From the NCBI GenBank assembly GCA_022843625.1, contig JALHNH010000014.1, positions 62,001 to 126,000 on the forward strand: a stretch of 64,000 bases of DNA, given 5' to 3'. Under the pieces are notes generated by a model. The model searched no databases and had not been told where the DNA came from. It saw only the letters and a program-made list of their open reading frames with translations. Made by a program: the position numbers and the translations under genes. Shown here piece after piece: positions 45,745-53,347 of this stretch (the stretch's first letter is position 1; each line of letters begins with the position of its first letter). This DNA comes from Bryobacter sp. Its GTDB lineage: Bacteria; Acidobacteriota; Terriglobia; Bryobacterales; Bryobacteraceae.

Positions 45745-46808
45745 TCGCTTTTTTCGCAACCCTGTTTTTGATTCCTGGCTCTCACGAGCTTGCAACCCCT
45801 GGCCCGGTCAGCATCCCGCTGCCCGGGCCAGACTATATCCATCTGCGCTGGAAGTCCCTTCGTTCTTCCGGCTATTGGGAACCTCCCACTCTTAAGCTCC
45901 CCTTCGCCGGCACATACTGGGTCAGCGCCGCCACCAAATCCAAAGTCCGCACCATCCCCGCCGCCACCTTCAACCAGCTCATCGTCAACGACGGCTTAAA
46001 CGTAGTCCAGCAATACCGCAAACAATACAAGCAACAAAACGAACCCGGCCGCATCGTCACGGCAGACTACGCCAAGACAATGATCACCGTCGGCCCCCCG
46101 GAACCAATCGCCCCAGTCGAACTCAATCTGCCAATCGAGTTCATTCTGAGATACCCGCAACTGGTCCAGCTCAACTTCCGCAGCCAGCCGATAGAAGGCG
46201 TCCAGATCAGCCTCAACGGCAAACCCATTGGCATCACCAACGGAGCCGGTCAACTCCCACTCCCGCCACTCAACTTCGCAGCAAAGCTAACGGCCACCGT
46301 AGTCAGAGCCTACCCGGACTTGGGCACCGCCACCTGGGAATTCTTCAATGCCACGCTCACTCTTCCACCCTTAAGCCAGCGTCAAGCCACCATCGACAAC
46401 GGTCAACTGCCCCGTAACGAACTGGGTCGCCGTCATGTAATAGACAACGGCATCGGCGATCTCATCGCCGGTGCCAAATCGCCCCGCCGGAGTCTTCGCC
46501 TTCAGCGCCTGCAAAGGAGCGCTCTCAGCCTCTTCAAACGGAATCGCTCCCGGAGCAACGCTATTCACGCTGATCTTCGGAGCCCACGCCCGAGCCATCG
46601 CCCGAGTCATATGAATCACCCCAGCCTTGGACGCACAGTAGTGCACATACTCAGGCCAAACTTCGATGCCCCCAATCGACGAGATGTTCACGATTCTGCC
46701 CCCGCCCTCCTGCAACATCATCCGGCGCGCCGCCTGCTGGGCACAAAAGAAGTAAGCCTTCAGATTCGTCGAATGAATAAAGTCCCAATCGGCTTCCGTC
46801 ACCAGTAA
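45741..46808 (+). CDS. DUF4198-like exported protein with a probable frameshifted antisense C-terminus
   Basis: Start GTG at 45741, overlapping the DUF4198 stop. Signal peptide (IAFFATLFLIPGSHELA), then a domain that parallels the preceding gene: GTYWVSAATKSKVRTIPA and FNQLIVNDGLN match its neighbour's corresponding segment, so this is a second family member. The recognisable domain ends at about residue 209 (46367). Beyond that the frame runs 145 residues antisense through the SDR gene, with Arg/His-rich sequence that looks non-coding. A TAA one base out of frame sits at 46372-46374, so a single-base frameshift near the end is likely and the true C-terminus is probably 46374. Confidence 0.65.
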   Translation: MIAFFATLFLIPGSHELATPGPVSIPLPGPDYIHLRWKSLRSSGYWEPPTLKLPFAGTYWVSAATKSKVRTIPAATFNQLIVNDGLNVVQQYRKQYKQQNEPGRIVTADYAKTMITVGPPEPIAPVELNLPIEFILRYPQLVQLNFRSQPIEGVQISLNGKPIGITNGAGQLPLPPLNFAAKLTATVVRAYPDLGTATWEFFNATLTLPPLSQRQATIDNGQLPRNELGRRHVIDNGIGDLIAGAKSPRRSLRLQRLQRSALSLFKRNRSRSNAIHADLRSPRPSHRPSHMNHPSLGRTVVHILRPNFDAPNRRDVHDSAPALLQHHPARRLLGTKEVSLQIRRMNKVPIGFRHQ

Positions 46809-47090
46809 TGGATCGATCTTGGTAAAGCGCGCAGCATTGTTAACAAGCCCATCCAGCTCGCCCACCTCAGCGAATAGCCGTTCAATCTCACTCACCTTCG
46901 ACAGGTCAGCAGAAAAGATCGGAGCCCCGCCACAAAGCGCACTCACCTCCAGCGCCTCCTCTTTCGAATTCCCATAGTGAATCCGAACCTCAGCCCCTTC
47001 TCGATGCAACCGGGTCACAATCGCCCGCCCAATCCGCCGAGCCGCCCCGGTCACAAGAATCTTCTTACCTTCAAGAGAACTGAATGCCAT
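46371..47090 (-). CDS. Short-chain dehydrogenase/reductase, pteridine-reductase-like
   Basis: 239 residues, classic SDR. The cofactor motif TGAARRIGRA (14-23) has the Arg spacing of pteridine reductases and FolM, which prefer NADPH. NNAA is at 84-87, Ser at 137/138, and the catalytic Y151-x-x-x-K155 lies in YCASKAG. The C-terminus VTGQLTVVDGGLTLA is complete. It could reduce dihydrobiopterin or dihydrofolate, but a sugar or ketone substrate is equally possible. Its stop TAA is read from TTAA at 46371-46374, which would also give a stop to the convergent gene in the shifted frame. Confidence 0.88.
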   Translation of the reverse strand: MAFSSLEGKKILVTGAARRIGRAIVTRLHREGAEVRIHYGNSKEEALEVSALCGGAPIFSADLSKVSEIERLFAEVGELDGLVNNAARFTKIDPLLVTEADWDFIHSTNLKAYFFCAQQAARRMMLQEGGGRIVNISSIGGIEVWPEYVHYCASKAGVIHMTRAMARAWAPKISVNSVAPGAIPFEEAESAPLQALKAKTPAGRFGTGDEIADAVVYYMTATQFVTGQLTVVDGGLTLA

Positions 47091-47213
47091 AGCCCATCAA
47101 TAGCATGAGAGGCAGATCCGAATCGTCGGCAGATGCAGTATTCGTTCAGACTGGATCCCAAATCGTGACCCCTTCTTTTGTCTTCGTGCGCATTAGGAAG
47201 AGAAAGGTTATCT

Positions 47214-47801
47214 ATGCTCAAATCCATTTCTATAATTGCAGTCCTGCTGGTGGCACCAAAATGCTTCGCCAGCCAGATCTACACATTAAACGGAACATTC
47301 TCTTCGGGTGCTCCAGACACCGAGTTGCTCACGCCCAGTGTGCAATTCTCTGCATCGTTCAGCTTGGTCGATCCGCCTGTTCCATTTAGCTGGTCTTCGA
47401 ATCAGTCGCGGGTCAGCGTTTCCGTCTCGTACATCTTAGATGGTTCCACGCTTACTGCATTTAATCCAGAAGCAACGCTGTGGACAACCGGCGCAGGAGG
47501 TGGCTTCTCCCTGATATTTTGGGAGAGCAACAACATTAACCGAATCCGCTTGAACATGTCGGGCCCTCAGCTGTTTGCTGGCCCTACAAGTGCACCAACA
47601 GGACTAGTGATACCCATTACGTTTGCCAATACGACGGGATCGTGGTCGTATCACAACCTCGACGGCAGCATAATTAGTTCCGGCAACTTTAGCGATGCGA
47701 ACGTCAATACAGTGCCTGAGCCCTCGGCCGCAGCCTTGATGATTTGCGGCATTGCAACTCAGGCTTGGTGGCTCAAACGGCGGCGAGAGAAAGCCAAATA
47801 G
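47214..47801 (+). CDS. PEP-CTERM surface protein
   Basis: 195 residues. Signal peptide (MLKSISIIAVLLVAPKCFA), a beta-rich unrecognised middle of about 145 residues with many Ser/Thr, then the sorting tail VPEPSAAALMICGIATQAWW and LKRRR, with the PEP motif, a hydrophobic helix and a basic end. Such proteins are handled by an exosortase, which is not in this window. AAAGG is 8 bases before the ATG at 47214; an upstream in-frame start at 47178 would put polar residues before the signal. A single gene with its own promoter region. Confidence 0.82.
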   Translation: MLKSISIIAVLLVAPKCFASQIYTLNGTFSSGAPDTELLTPSVQFSASFSLVDPPVPFSWSSNQSRVSVSVSYILDGSTLTAFNPEATLWTTGAGGGFSLIFWESNNINRIRLNMSGPQLFAGPTSAPTGLVIPITFANTTGSWSYHNLDGSIISSGNFSDANVNTVPEPSAAALMICGIATQAWWLKRRREKAK

Positions 47802-47975
47802 GGCTGCAGAAAAGTACTGCTACCCGCATTCGGACAACAACCCATAGACTGGGGCCGGACACAGAGGATCCGGCCCGATCTGTTTGTGAAGGTTTTGGGC
47901 AGAAATCTCGTCCATTGTCCCAACATCAGACACCGCCACCCACACAGCCCCACCCGAAAACACTACGATAGATAC

Positions 47976-49496
47976 ATGACCCGCCGTTCGATCTTCAGCC
48001 TCGCCGCTACCCCCCTCCTCGCGCAGCAACAAAAGCCCGCCGAGCATGCCGGCCACGGCTGCACTCCCCCACCCAGCGCCGGTGCTCCATCCCTCCCAGC
48101 CAAGCTCCTCGGCGGCATGGGTCAGATCAACTTCCCTATATCCATCGGCCAGCACATCGGTCTCCTCTACTTCCAGCAAGGCGTCGCCCAGCTCCACTCC
48201 TTTTGGGCCCGCGAAGCCGAACGCAGCTTCCTCATGGCCGCCTCGGTCGACCCAACTTCCCCCATGCCCTGGTGGGGCGTCGCTATGGCCGCTGCCGGAG
48301 ACTACCGTCCCAAGTTCCAGCAAGAAGGCCTCGACGAAATATTCGGCAAACAACCCCGCACCACCGCCCGTGCCTGGGAAGCCGCCCAACGTGCCCGCGA
48401 CCTCGCCGCCAAACGCAAAGATCTCCCCATGATCGAGCGTCTCTACATCGAATCCGTCCAGGGTAAGTGCGATCCGAATAACCCCAATCCAGACCTCGCC
48501 TACACCGACGGCCTCCGCAAGATCATCGCCCTCTTCCCCAACGAAATCGAAGCCAAGCTCTTCCTCTCACTCGCCACCATGCGCGGTTTCCGTCAGCCCG
48601 ATAAGAAGCCGAACCACGGCACAATGGAATCGGTCGAAATCCTGCGTAGCCTCCTCCCCGAGGCCCCAGAGCATCCCGGCCTCCACCACTACATCATCCA
48701 CGGCTTTGAAGGCTCCACCTTCGCCTCCGAAGCATGGCCCAGCTGCGAAGCATATGCCCGCCTGGTCCCGATGATCCCCCACGCCCAGCACATGCCCGGC
48801 CACATCTACGCTCAAACCGGCAAGCTCAAAGAAGCGCAGCAGTCCTTCATGAATTGCATGCGCCTTGAGCTCCAGTACATGAAGGACGACAAAGATTACG
48901 GCAATGGCCACCACGGCCACAACGTGCACTTCCTCGCCATGGCCTACTCGATGGACAACAACCCCAACCGCGCCATCGAAGCCGCTCGCCATCTTCTGGC
49001 CTTCGGCGACAAACCAGCCGATGCCGCAAAACCCGACACCATGTTCGGTGCCTACCGTCAGGGTTTCTTCGCCGCCCTCCGCACCATCGCCCAGCACGAA
49101 CTCTGGGATCAGGCCACGGACGAAAAACTCATTCCCGACATCCAGCAGCCCCGCTTCCAGGCCTGGCGTCACTGGCTCCACGCGCTTGCTGCAATCCACA
49201 AAAACAAAGACGCCGTACTCGCCAAGGCCCACATCCAGGCCATGGATAAGGCTCTGGGAGAATTTCTCCGCCTCACCACGTTCCCCGCTCCAGAAGAACT
49301 CCTCGCCGCCCGCATCGAAATCGCTGGCCACTACCTCTGGCTCACCGGAGAACCCCAACACGCCATCGAGAAACTCGAAGAAGCTCAGTTCCGCGAGCAG
49401 CACCTACGCTATACCGAGCCCACATTCTATCCGCGACCCGTCGCCGAGGTACTCAAGCGCTTGAACCCCGAGCACTCAAACTCAGGCAATGCCTGA
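47976..49496 (+). CDS. Exported TPR-type protein
   Basis: 506 residues. A leader TRRSIFSLAATPLLAQQ is followed by a His-bearing linker (HAGHGCTPP) and a long all-helical protein. The segments YFQQGVAQLHSFWAREAERSF, MPWWGVAMAAAGDYRP and LHHYIIHGFEGS recur in a family of bacterial TPR proteins of about 500-550 residues with no known enzyme activity. HMPGHIYAQTGKLKEAQQSF is a clear TPR unit. The ATG at 47976 is preferred to one at 47886 because it starts the leader. It overlaps the next gene by 8 bases, so the two are coupled. Confidence 0.8.
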   Translation: MTRRSIFSLAATPLLAQQQKPAEHAGHGCTPPPSAGAPSLPAKLLGGMGQINFPISIGQHIGLLYFQQGVAQLHSFWAREAERSFLMAASVDPTSPMPWWGVAMAAAGDYRPKFQQEGLDEIFGKQPRTTARAWEAAQRARDLAAKRKDLPMIERLYIESVQGKCDPNNPNPDLAYTDGLRKIIALFPNEIEAKLFLSLATMRGFRQPDKKPNHGTMESVEILRSLLPEAPEHPGLHHYIIHGFEGSTFASEAWPSCEAYARLVPMIPHAQHMPGHIYAQTGKLKEAQQSFMNCMRLELQYMKDDKDYGNGHHGHNVHFLAMAYSMDNNPNRAIEAARHLLAFGDKPADAAKPDTMFGAYRQGFFAALRTIAQHELWDQATDEKLIPDIQQPRFQAWRHWLHALAAIHKNKDAVLAKAHIQAMDKALGEFLRLTTFPAPEELLAARIEIAGHYLWLTGEPQHAIEKLEEAQFREQHLRYTEPTFYPRPVAEVLKRLNPEHSNSGNA

Positions 49497-50445
49497 CATC
49501 ATCGGCGGCAGTTTGGCCGGCGCAACAGCAGCGCTTGCGCTACTCAAACTGGGCCAACCGGTCACCATCTACGAAAAATCAAAATTCCCGCGGCACAAAG
49601 TCTGCGGCGAATTCCTCGATGCCGCCGCAGTAGATCTCCTAAGCGACATCCAGCTGGAAGGCACACCCATCACCGAGACGGCCCTCATCTGGCCCAACGC
49701 CCAAACCCGTTTCGCACTCCCCCGCCCCGCCCTCGGCATCAGCCGCTATCGACTAGACCACATCCTCCTAATGCAAGCCCTGCGAGAAGGTGCGATCGTC
49801 CACGAACAAGTGGGCAAGCCTCACGACAAAGCAATCATCGCCCACGGCCGGAAGCCCATCAGCCAGAAGGGTGAGCGCCTCTTTGGCTATAAAGCCCACT
49901 TCGCAGGCCCCACCAACAACGCTGTAGAACTCTACTTCAACGGCATTGGTTACACCGGCGTCAACCCAGTTGAGAACGGCCTAACCAACGTCTGCGGCAT
50001 CGCCAAAGAAGAAGATCTCAAAGACGTCCAATTCGACGGCGACAAGTTCATAGCCCGGCAACCCCATCTGGCAAAACGCCTCGAAGGCCGCACCAGACAG
50101 ATGGAATGGCTCTTCACCGGGCCGCTCTTCTACGGCCCTACCGAAAACACTAGAGGCTACCCCTGCGGCGACGCCCTCAGCTTCGTCGATCCCTTCACCG
50201 GCTCCGGCCAACTCTGCGCCATAGCCACAGGCCAACTAGCCGCCCGCTCGATAGCAAAAGGCCTAACCCCAACCCAGCACATCGAGGCTTGCCGGCAACT
50301 CCTCCAGCCAGCCTTCCGCTGGTCTACGTTGATCCGAAAATCCCTAAGCTGGCCGCTGGTCCCCTACCTCGCCCAACTCATTCCAGGACAACTTTTATAC
50401 CGCTACAGCCGCCCTACTCTGAGTCCTCTCCAGACCCGTCGATAA
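49489..50445 (+). CDS. FAD-dependent oxidoreductase (geranylgeranyl-reductase-like)
   Basis: 318 residues. FAD-binding motif IIGGSLAGATAALALLKLGQ at the start, then KVCGEFLDAAAVDLL with the RHKVCGE box typical of the geranylgeranyl reductase/halogenase-like group, and the second FAD motif GDALSFVDPFTGSGQ near residue 225. It is somewhat shorter than the usual 380-420 residues, with a short substrate domain. It starts 8 bases inside the TPR gene. The substrate may be an isoprenoid or polyketide, but no biosynthetic neighbours show which. Its end overlaps the convergent haemoglobin gene by 32 bases. Confidence 0.85.
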   Translation: MPDIIGGSLAGATAALALLKLGQPVTIYEKSKFPRHKVCGEFLDAAAVDLLSDIQLEGTPITETALIWPNAQTRFALPRPALGISRYRLDHILLMQALREGAIVHEQVGKPHDKAIIAHGRKPISQKGERLFGYKAHFAGPTNNAVELYFNGIGYTGVNPVENGLTNVCGIAKEEDLKDVQFDGDKFIARQPHLAKRLEGRTRQMEWLFTGPLFYGPTENTRGYPCGDALSFVDPFTGSGQLCAIATGQLAARSIAKGLTPTQHIEACRQLLQPAFRWSTLIRKSLSWPLVPYLAQLIPGQLLYRYSRPTLSPLQTRR

Positions 50446-50800
50446 CCGAATCGCCAAACAAACCGATCCGGCTATACATCTCAGACACTTCCTGCTCGGT
50501 CAACTTCAAGAACTGTATCGTAGCCAGCAAATGAGTCATAAACCGGGTCAACTGCCGGCTCGTAATCCCCTTGCCCTTATGCACCTGATCAATCGGCCGC
50601 CCGGAATAATGCGCCGGCCCATCCAGTGCCGCTGAGAAAAACTCAAGCTGCATCTCACGAAGTTTCTCCATCGGCACATGTCGAAAGTATGGCTCAAGCT
50701 CCGTATCCTTCAGCACACGGTCATAAAACCGGTCCACCAGCATCGCAATCGCAATATCCCCGCCGACGCGGTCATAAAGTGTCCTCGGATTAGAACTCAT
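50414..50800 (-). CDS. Truncated haemoglobin, group 1-like
   Basis: 128 residues of the 2-on-2 globin fold. TLYDRVGGDIAIAMLVDRFY opens the chain, LEPYFRHV contains the CD Phe/Tyr region, and the proximal haem ligand is H74 in DQVHKGKGIT. It binds O2 or NO and could protect the oxygen-sensitive iron-sulfur enzymes encoded upstream. It lies 37 bases downstream of the PFOR-like gene on the same strand and may be the last gene of that transcript. Its 3' end overlaps the flavoprotein gene by 32 bases. Confidence 0.9.
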   Translation of the reverse strand: MSSNPRTLYDRVGGDIAIAMLVDRFYDRVLKDTELEPYFRHVPMEKLREMQLEFFSAALDGPAHYSGRPIDQVHKGKGITSRQLTRFMTHLLATIQFLKLTEQEVSEMYSRIGLFGDSVIDGSGEDSE

Positions 50801-50837
50801 AAGTCATCCCTTTCAAATTAGTCTGCTCTTAAATCTA

Positions 50838-52385
50838 CTACTGCTTCGTGGCCGACAACAGCTCCACCACCCTGGCAATCGCAATCTCTGCACCTTCGCG
50901 CATAGCGGCATCCTTGGACACCTCGACAACAGGCGCGCTCGCCGCAACCACGACAGGCAACGTCGTCAGGTCTTCCAACATCTTCCACGCTTCTTGCCGC
51001 TGATGGCAATACTCGGCAAGATCCCGCGAAACAGCCACTCGCAGTTCTGTACCGTCCTCCCTGTGAACAACGAAGAAGGGTACCGCAAGTGGAGCCTGAC
51101 GCTGAAATTGTTCGAGGTAAGCTCCAATCTCGAGCGACTCATGTAGTTCTTCGGAATCCGGCAAGACCCGGAAATGGCTCCTCAACATTGGGTCGATCAC
51201 AGCAGCCTCGGCGACACTCCACAGATTGGGCGCAACCGCATGAAGCCGCAAACATTCCCGCAGCGTGCTGCCACGATTCGGATGATAGGCATAAAGCGCC
51301 CAGGCTCTCGACAGCACCAGCATTGCAGCCTCTGCCCATCCACCCCCACTCGGCGTAGCCACTATAATCAGCGATGGCCGCATCGACACAGCCGCAGCCT
51401 CCAACTCCGTCATCAGGTGATCTGGAAAGGCAAGCGAAGTCTGCGCCACAATCGCTGAGTGCAGAGCGATTCCGATCGCTGCAAAATCCGTAGATTCCTC
51501 ACGAAGGTCTTCCACCGTCAAGGCCGGCTTGGTGATCACTACCTGAATGGGACATCCAGACCGCAACACATGAGAAAGCGAATCCATCGGGAGCTTTCCC
51601 GCTTGTGCGGCGCTCAGAACGATCAGCACGGGGCTAAGATACTCAAGCTCAAACGAATCGGCAACTTCCCAACGAAAGCGGTCCAGAATCGAATCATGCA
51701 CCTCTTCTGCGTATGCCGAATCCAGCTCCAGCTTCGCTACCCTCCTCGCCTTGAGCACCAACTCTGCCTCTGCCAGTTGCCGCTTCACAAAAGCAAGCCC
51801 CGCCGCACAAGGGTCCGCAGCCTGGCACAGCTCACTACCAAAGGGATTCTCAGGTGCCACACCGCTATAAAAGATCCGCAACGGCGGCTCTTCCACTGCC
51901 ACATTCAGCGCCTGACGTAGCACTTCAAGCGACTGGCGGCAGCGCTCGCGTCGACGCTCGTCCATACGATGCACCGGGCTCACCCTCCGCCGCAACGCAC
52001 TGGCCAAAGACGAAGCGTTCAGATACTGGCTTCCTCCCAGACCTAGCGCAGACCGGATCGACCCAACCGAGATCCCAGCCTCAGAATGACTGTCATCGAG
52101 GGCCAGCAAGTCCTCGAGCCGTTCCGCACTTTGCCTGATGTTTTCAATGAATTGGACCCGTCGATTCTTGCGGGCATTCAGCAGTGCAAGCGTCGGGAGT
52201 GTAACAGCCGCTTCGGCATGAAACGGAATCTGCAGTGAGTCATGGCGGATAGGATACGAATCCTCTTCCTTCGGCAGGCTCCGCCCAGCAGCAATGCCCT
52301 CCAGTGTAAGCACAGGTTGCTGCGCCTCAAGGCCCAGCCCCGTCATATGAAAGCTTCGTATTTGTTGATCCAGAGTGGCTGTCAT
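50838..52385 (-). CDS. Degenerate paralog of the PFOR C-terminal half, without TPP motif
   Basis: 515 residues with no motif of its own, but it aligns with residues ~1000-1550 of the PFOR encoded at 57391-62298. Matching pieces are LELDSAYAEEV with IELEGGYKKDK, VLRSGCPIQVVI with MMMSGKPIKVLV, AIGIALHSAIVAQTSLAFPDHL with LIGMAHRTTYVMQGTTANTSHL, YHPNRGSTLREC with YNPDKGSLPEEC, and FRVLP with FRTVP. The TPP/Mg motif G1218-D1219-G1220 of PFOR is S258-A259-A260 here, D1224 is K264, NTGGQ is missing, and the CLGCGE cluster motif has no Cys. So it cannot bind TPP in the known way. It starts 7 bases after korB in the apbE-korA-korB operon, and probably serves as a structural or regulatory subunit. 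Confidence 0.85.
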   Translation of the reverse strand: MTATLDQQIRSFHMTGLGLEAQQPVLTLEGIAAGRSLPKEEDSYPIRHDSLQIPFHAEAAVTLPTLALLNARKNRRVQFIENIRQSAERLEDLLALDDSHSEAGISVGSIRSALGLGGSQYLNASSLASALRRRVSPVHRMDERRRERCRQSLEVLRQALNVAVEEPPLRIFYSGVAPENPFGSELCQAADPCAAGLAFVKRQLAEAELVLKARRVAKLELDSAYAEEVHDSILDRFRWEVADSFELEYLSPVLIVLSAAQAGKLPMDSLSHVLRSGCPIQVVITKPALTVEDLREESTDFAAIGIALHSAIVAQTSLAFPDHLMTELEAAAVSMRPSLIIVATPSGGGWAEAAMLVLSRAWALYAYHPNRGSTLRECLRLHAVAPNLWSVAEAAVIDPMLRSHFRVLPDSEELHESLEIGAYLEQFQRQAPLAVPFFVVHREDGTELRVAVSRDLAEYCHQRQEAWKMLEDLTTLPVVVAASAPVVEVSKDAAMREGAEIAIARVVELLSATKQ

Positions 52386-52392
52386 GGCTTCC

Positions 52393-53346
52393 TCAAATTT
52401 CGTAACGGCTCAGCCACTTCTCAGTGGCTGCCATCTTTTCGGCTTGGGATTTTCCCATCCCCACAGCCGTCTGCAGGTCATAGCGCGCAGCATTCTCGTC
52501 GCGATACAACAAGCCCACGGGATAGACATCCTCCCGCACAGCCATTGCTTTTGCCGCCGCCAAATCATTTGGATCATGTACAGCCCGATTCGGAAAAAGC
52601 CGCTGAAATGAAGCCTCCAGCGGAATCCCGTCTTCATGATTGAGCAGCAGCACCTGATTCATGTCCTGCTGCACCTGGGCAAAGATGTGAGCCGTAAAGT
52701 GAGGGCAGCGCTGCAGAATCCGCACAAACGAAGTGCCCTTATGCTCATAGGCTGCCCGGATCGTGTTGTAAAGATGTGGCGGGTTCCAGTCCACCGTCTG
52801 CGCGACAAACGAAGCATTGGTGATGCCCAGTGTGACACTCAGCGGATTCAGCGGAGGCAGTACATTTCCGCGCGGATGCGTATTCGACTTCTCTCCCGCG
52901 CGTGTGGTCGGCGAAGTCTGATTCTTGGTCAATCCGTAGATATTGTTATCCAGCAGCAGAACCGTCAGATCCATGTTGTAGCGAATCGCATGGATCCAGT
53001 GCGCCGTTCCTATCGCGCAACAGTCCCCGTCTCCGGTAACCACAAACATATGCAGATCCGGACGCCGGCTACGCACCCCGCAGGCAACTGGAAAGGCCCG
53101 CCCATGCAGTCCGTGAAACCCGTAGGTTTTCATGTAGTGTGGAAAGCGACTCGAGCAACCAATCCCCGATACAACCATCGTCTTCTCCGGCGGCAACTGC
53201 TTGTCACGCGCCAGATGCTGCACCGCATTGAGCACTGCATGATCGCCACATCCCGGACACCAGCGTGCCGTCGCACCCTGATAGTCGCTCAGCGCACAGT
53301 CGTGCGGGATCGCTTCCGCTTGCCAGTCCTTACGTTGACCTTGCAT
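52393..53346 (-). CDS. korB: 2-oxoacid:ferredoxin oxidoreductase, beta subunit
   Basis: 317 residues. The cluster/TPP start WCPGCGDHAVLNAV, then GIGCSSRFPHYM, and the TPP-Mg motif TGDGDCCAIGTAHWIHAIRY with DNNIYGLTKNQTSPT. All cofactor residues are kept, unlike in the gene that follows. With KorA it oxidatively decarboxylates a 2-oxoacid, probably 2-oxoglutarate or a branched-chain oxoacid, reducing ferredoxin. Family members do not tell the substrate reliably. It starts 1 base after korA. Confidence 0.93.
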   Translation of the reverse strand: MQGQRKDWQAEAIPHDCALSDYQGATARWCPGCGDHAVLNAVQHLARDKQLPPEKTMVVSGIGCSSRFPHYMKTYGFHGLHGRAFPVACGVRSRRPDLHMFVVTGDGDCCAIGTAHWIHAIRYNMDLTVLLLDNNIYGLTKNQTSPTTRAGEKSNTHPRGNVLPPLNPLSVTLGITNASFVAQTVDWNPPHLYNTIRAAYEHKGTSFVRILQRCPHFTAHIFAQVQQDMNQVLLLNHEDGIPLEASFQRLFPNRAVHDPNDLAAAKAMAVREDVYPVGLLYRDENAARYDLQTAVGMGKSQAEKMAATEKWLSRYEI

Positions 53347-53347
53347 C

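Noticed and set aside
46375-46808. C-terminal 145 codons of the DUF4198-like frame as a real domain
   Set aside because: It is fully antisense to the SDR gene, Arg/His-rich, and follows a stop that is only one base out of frame.
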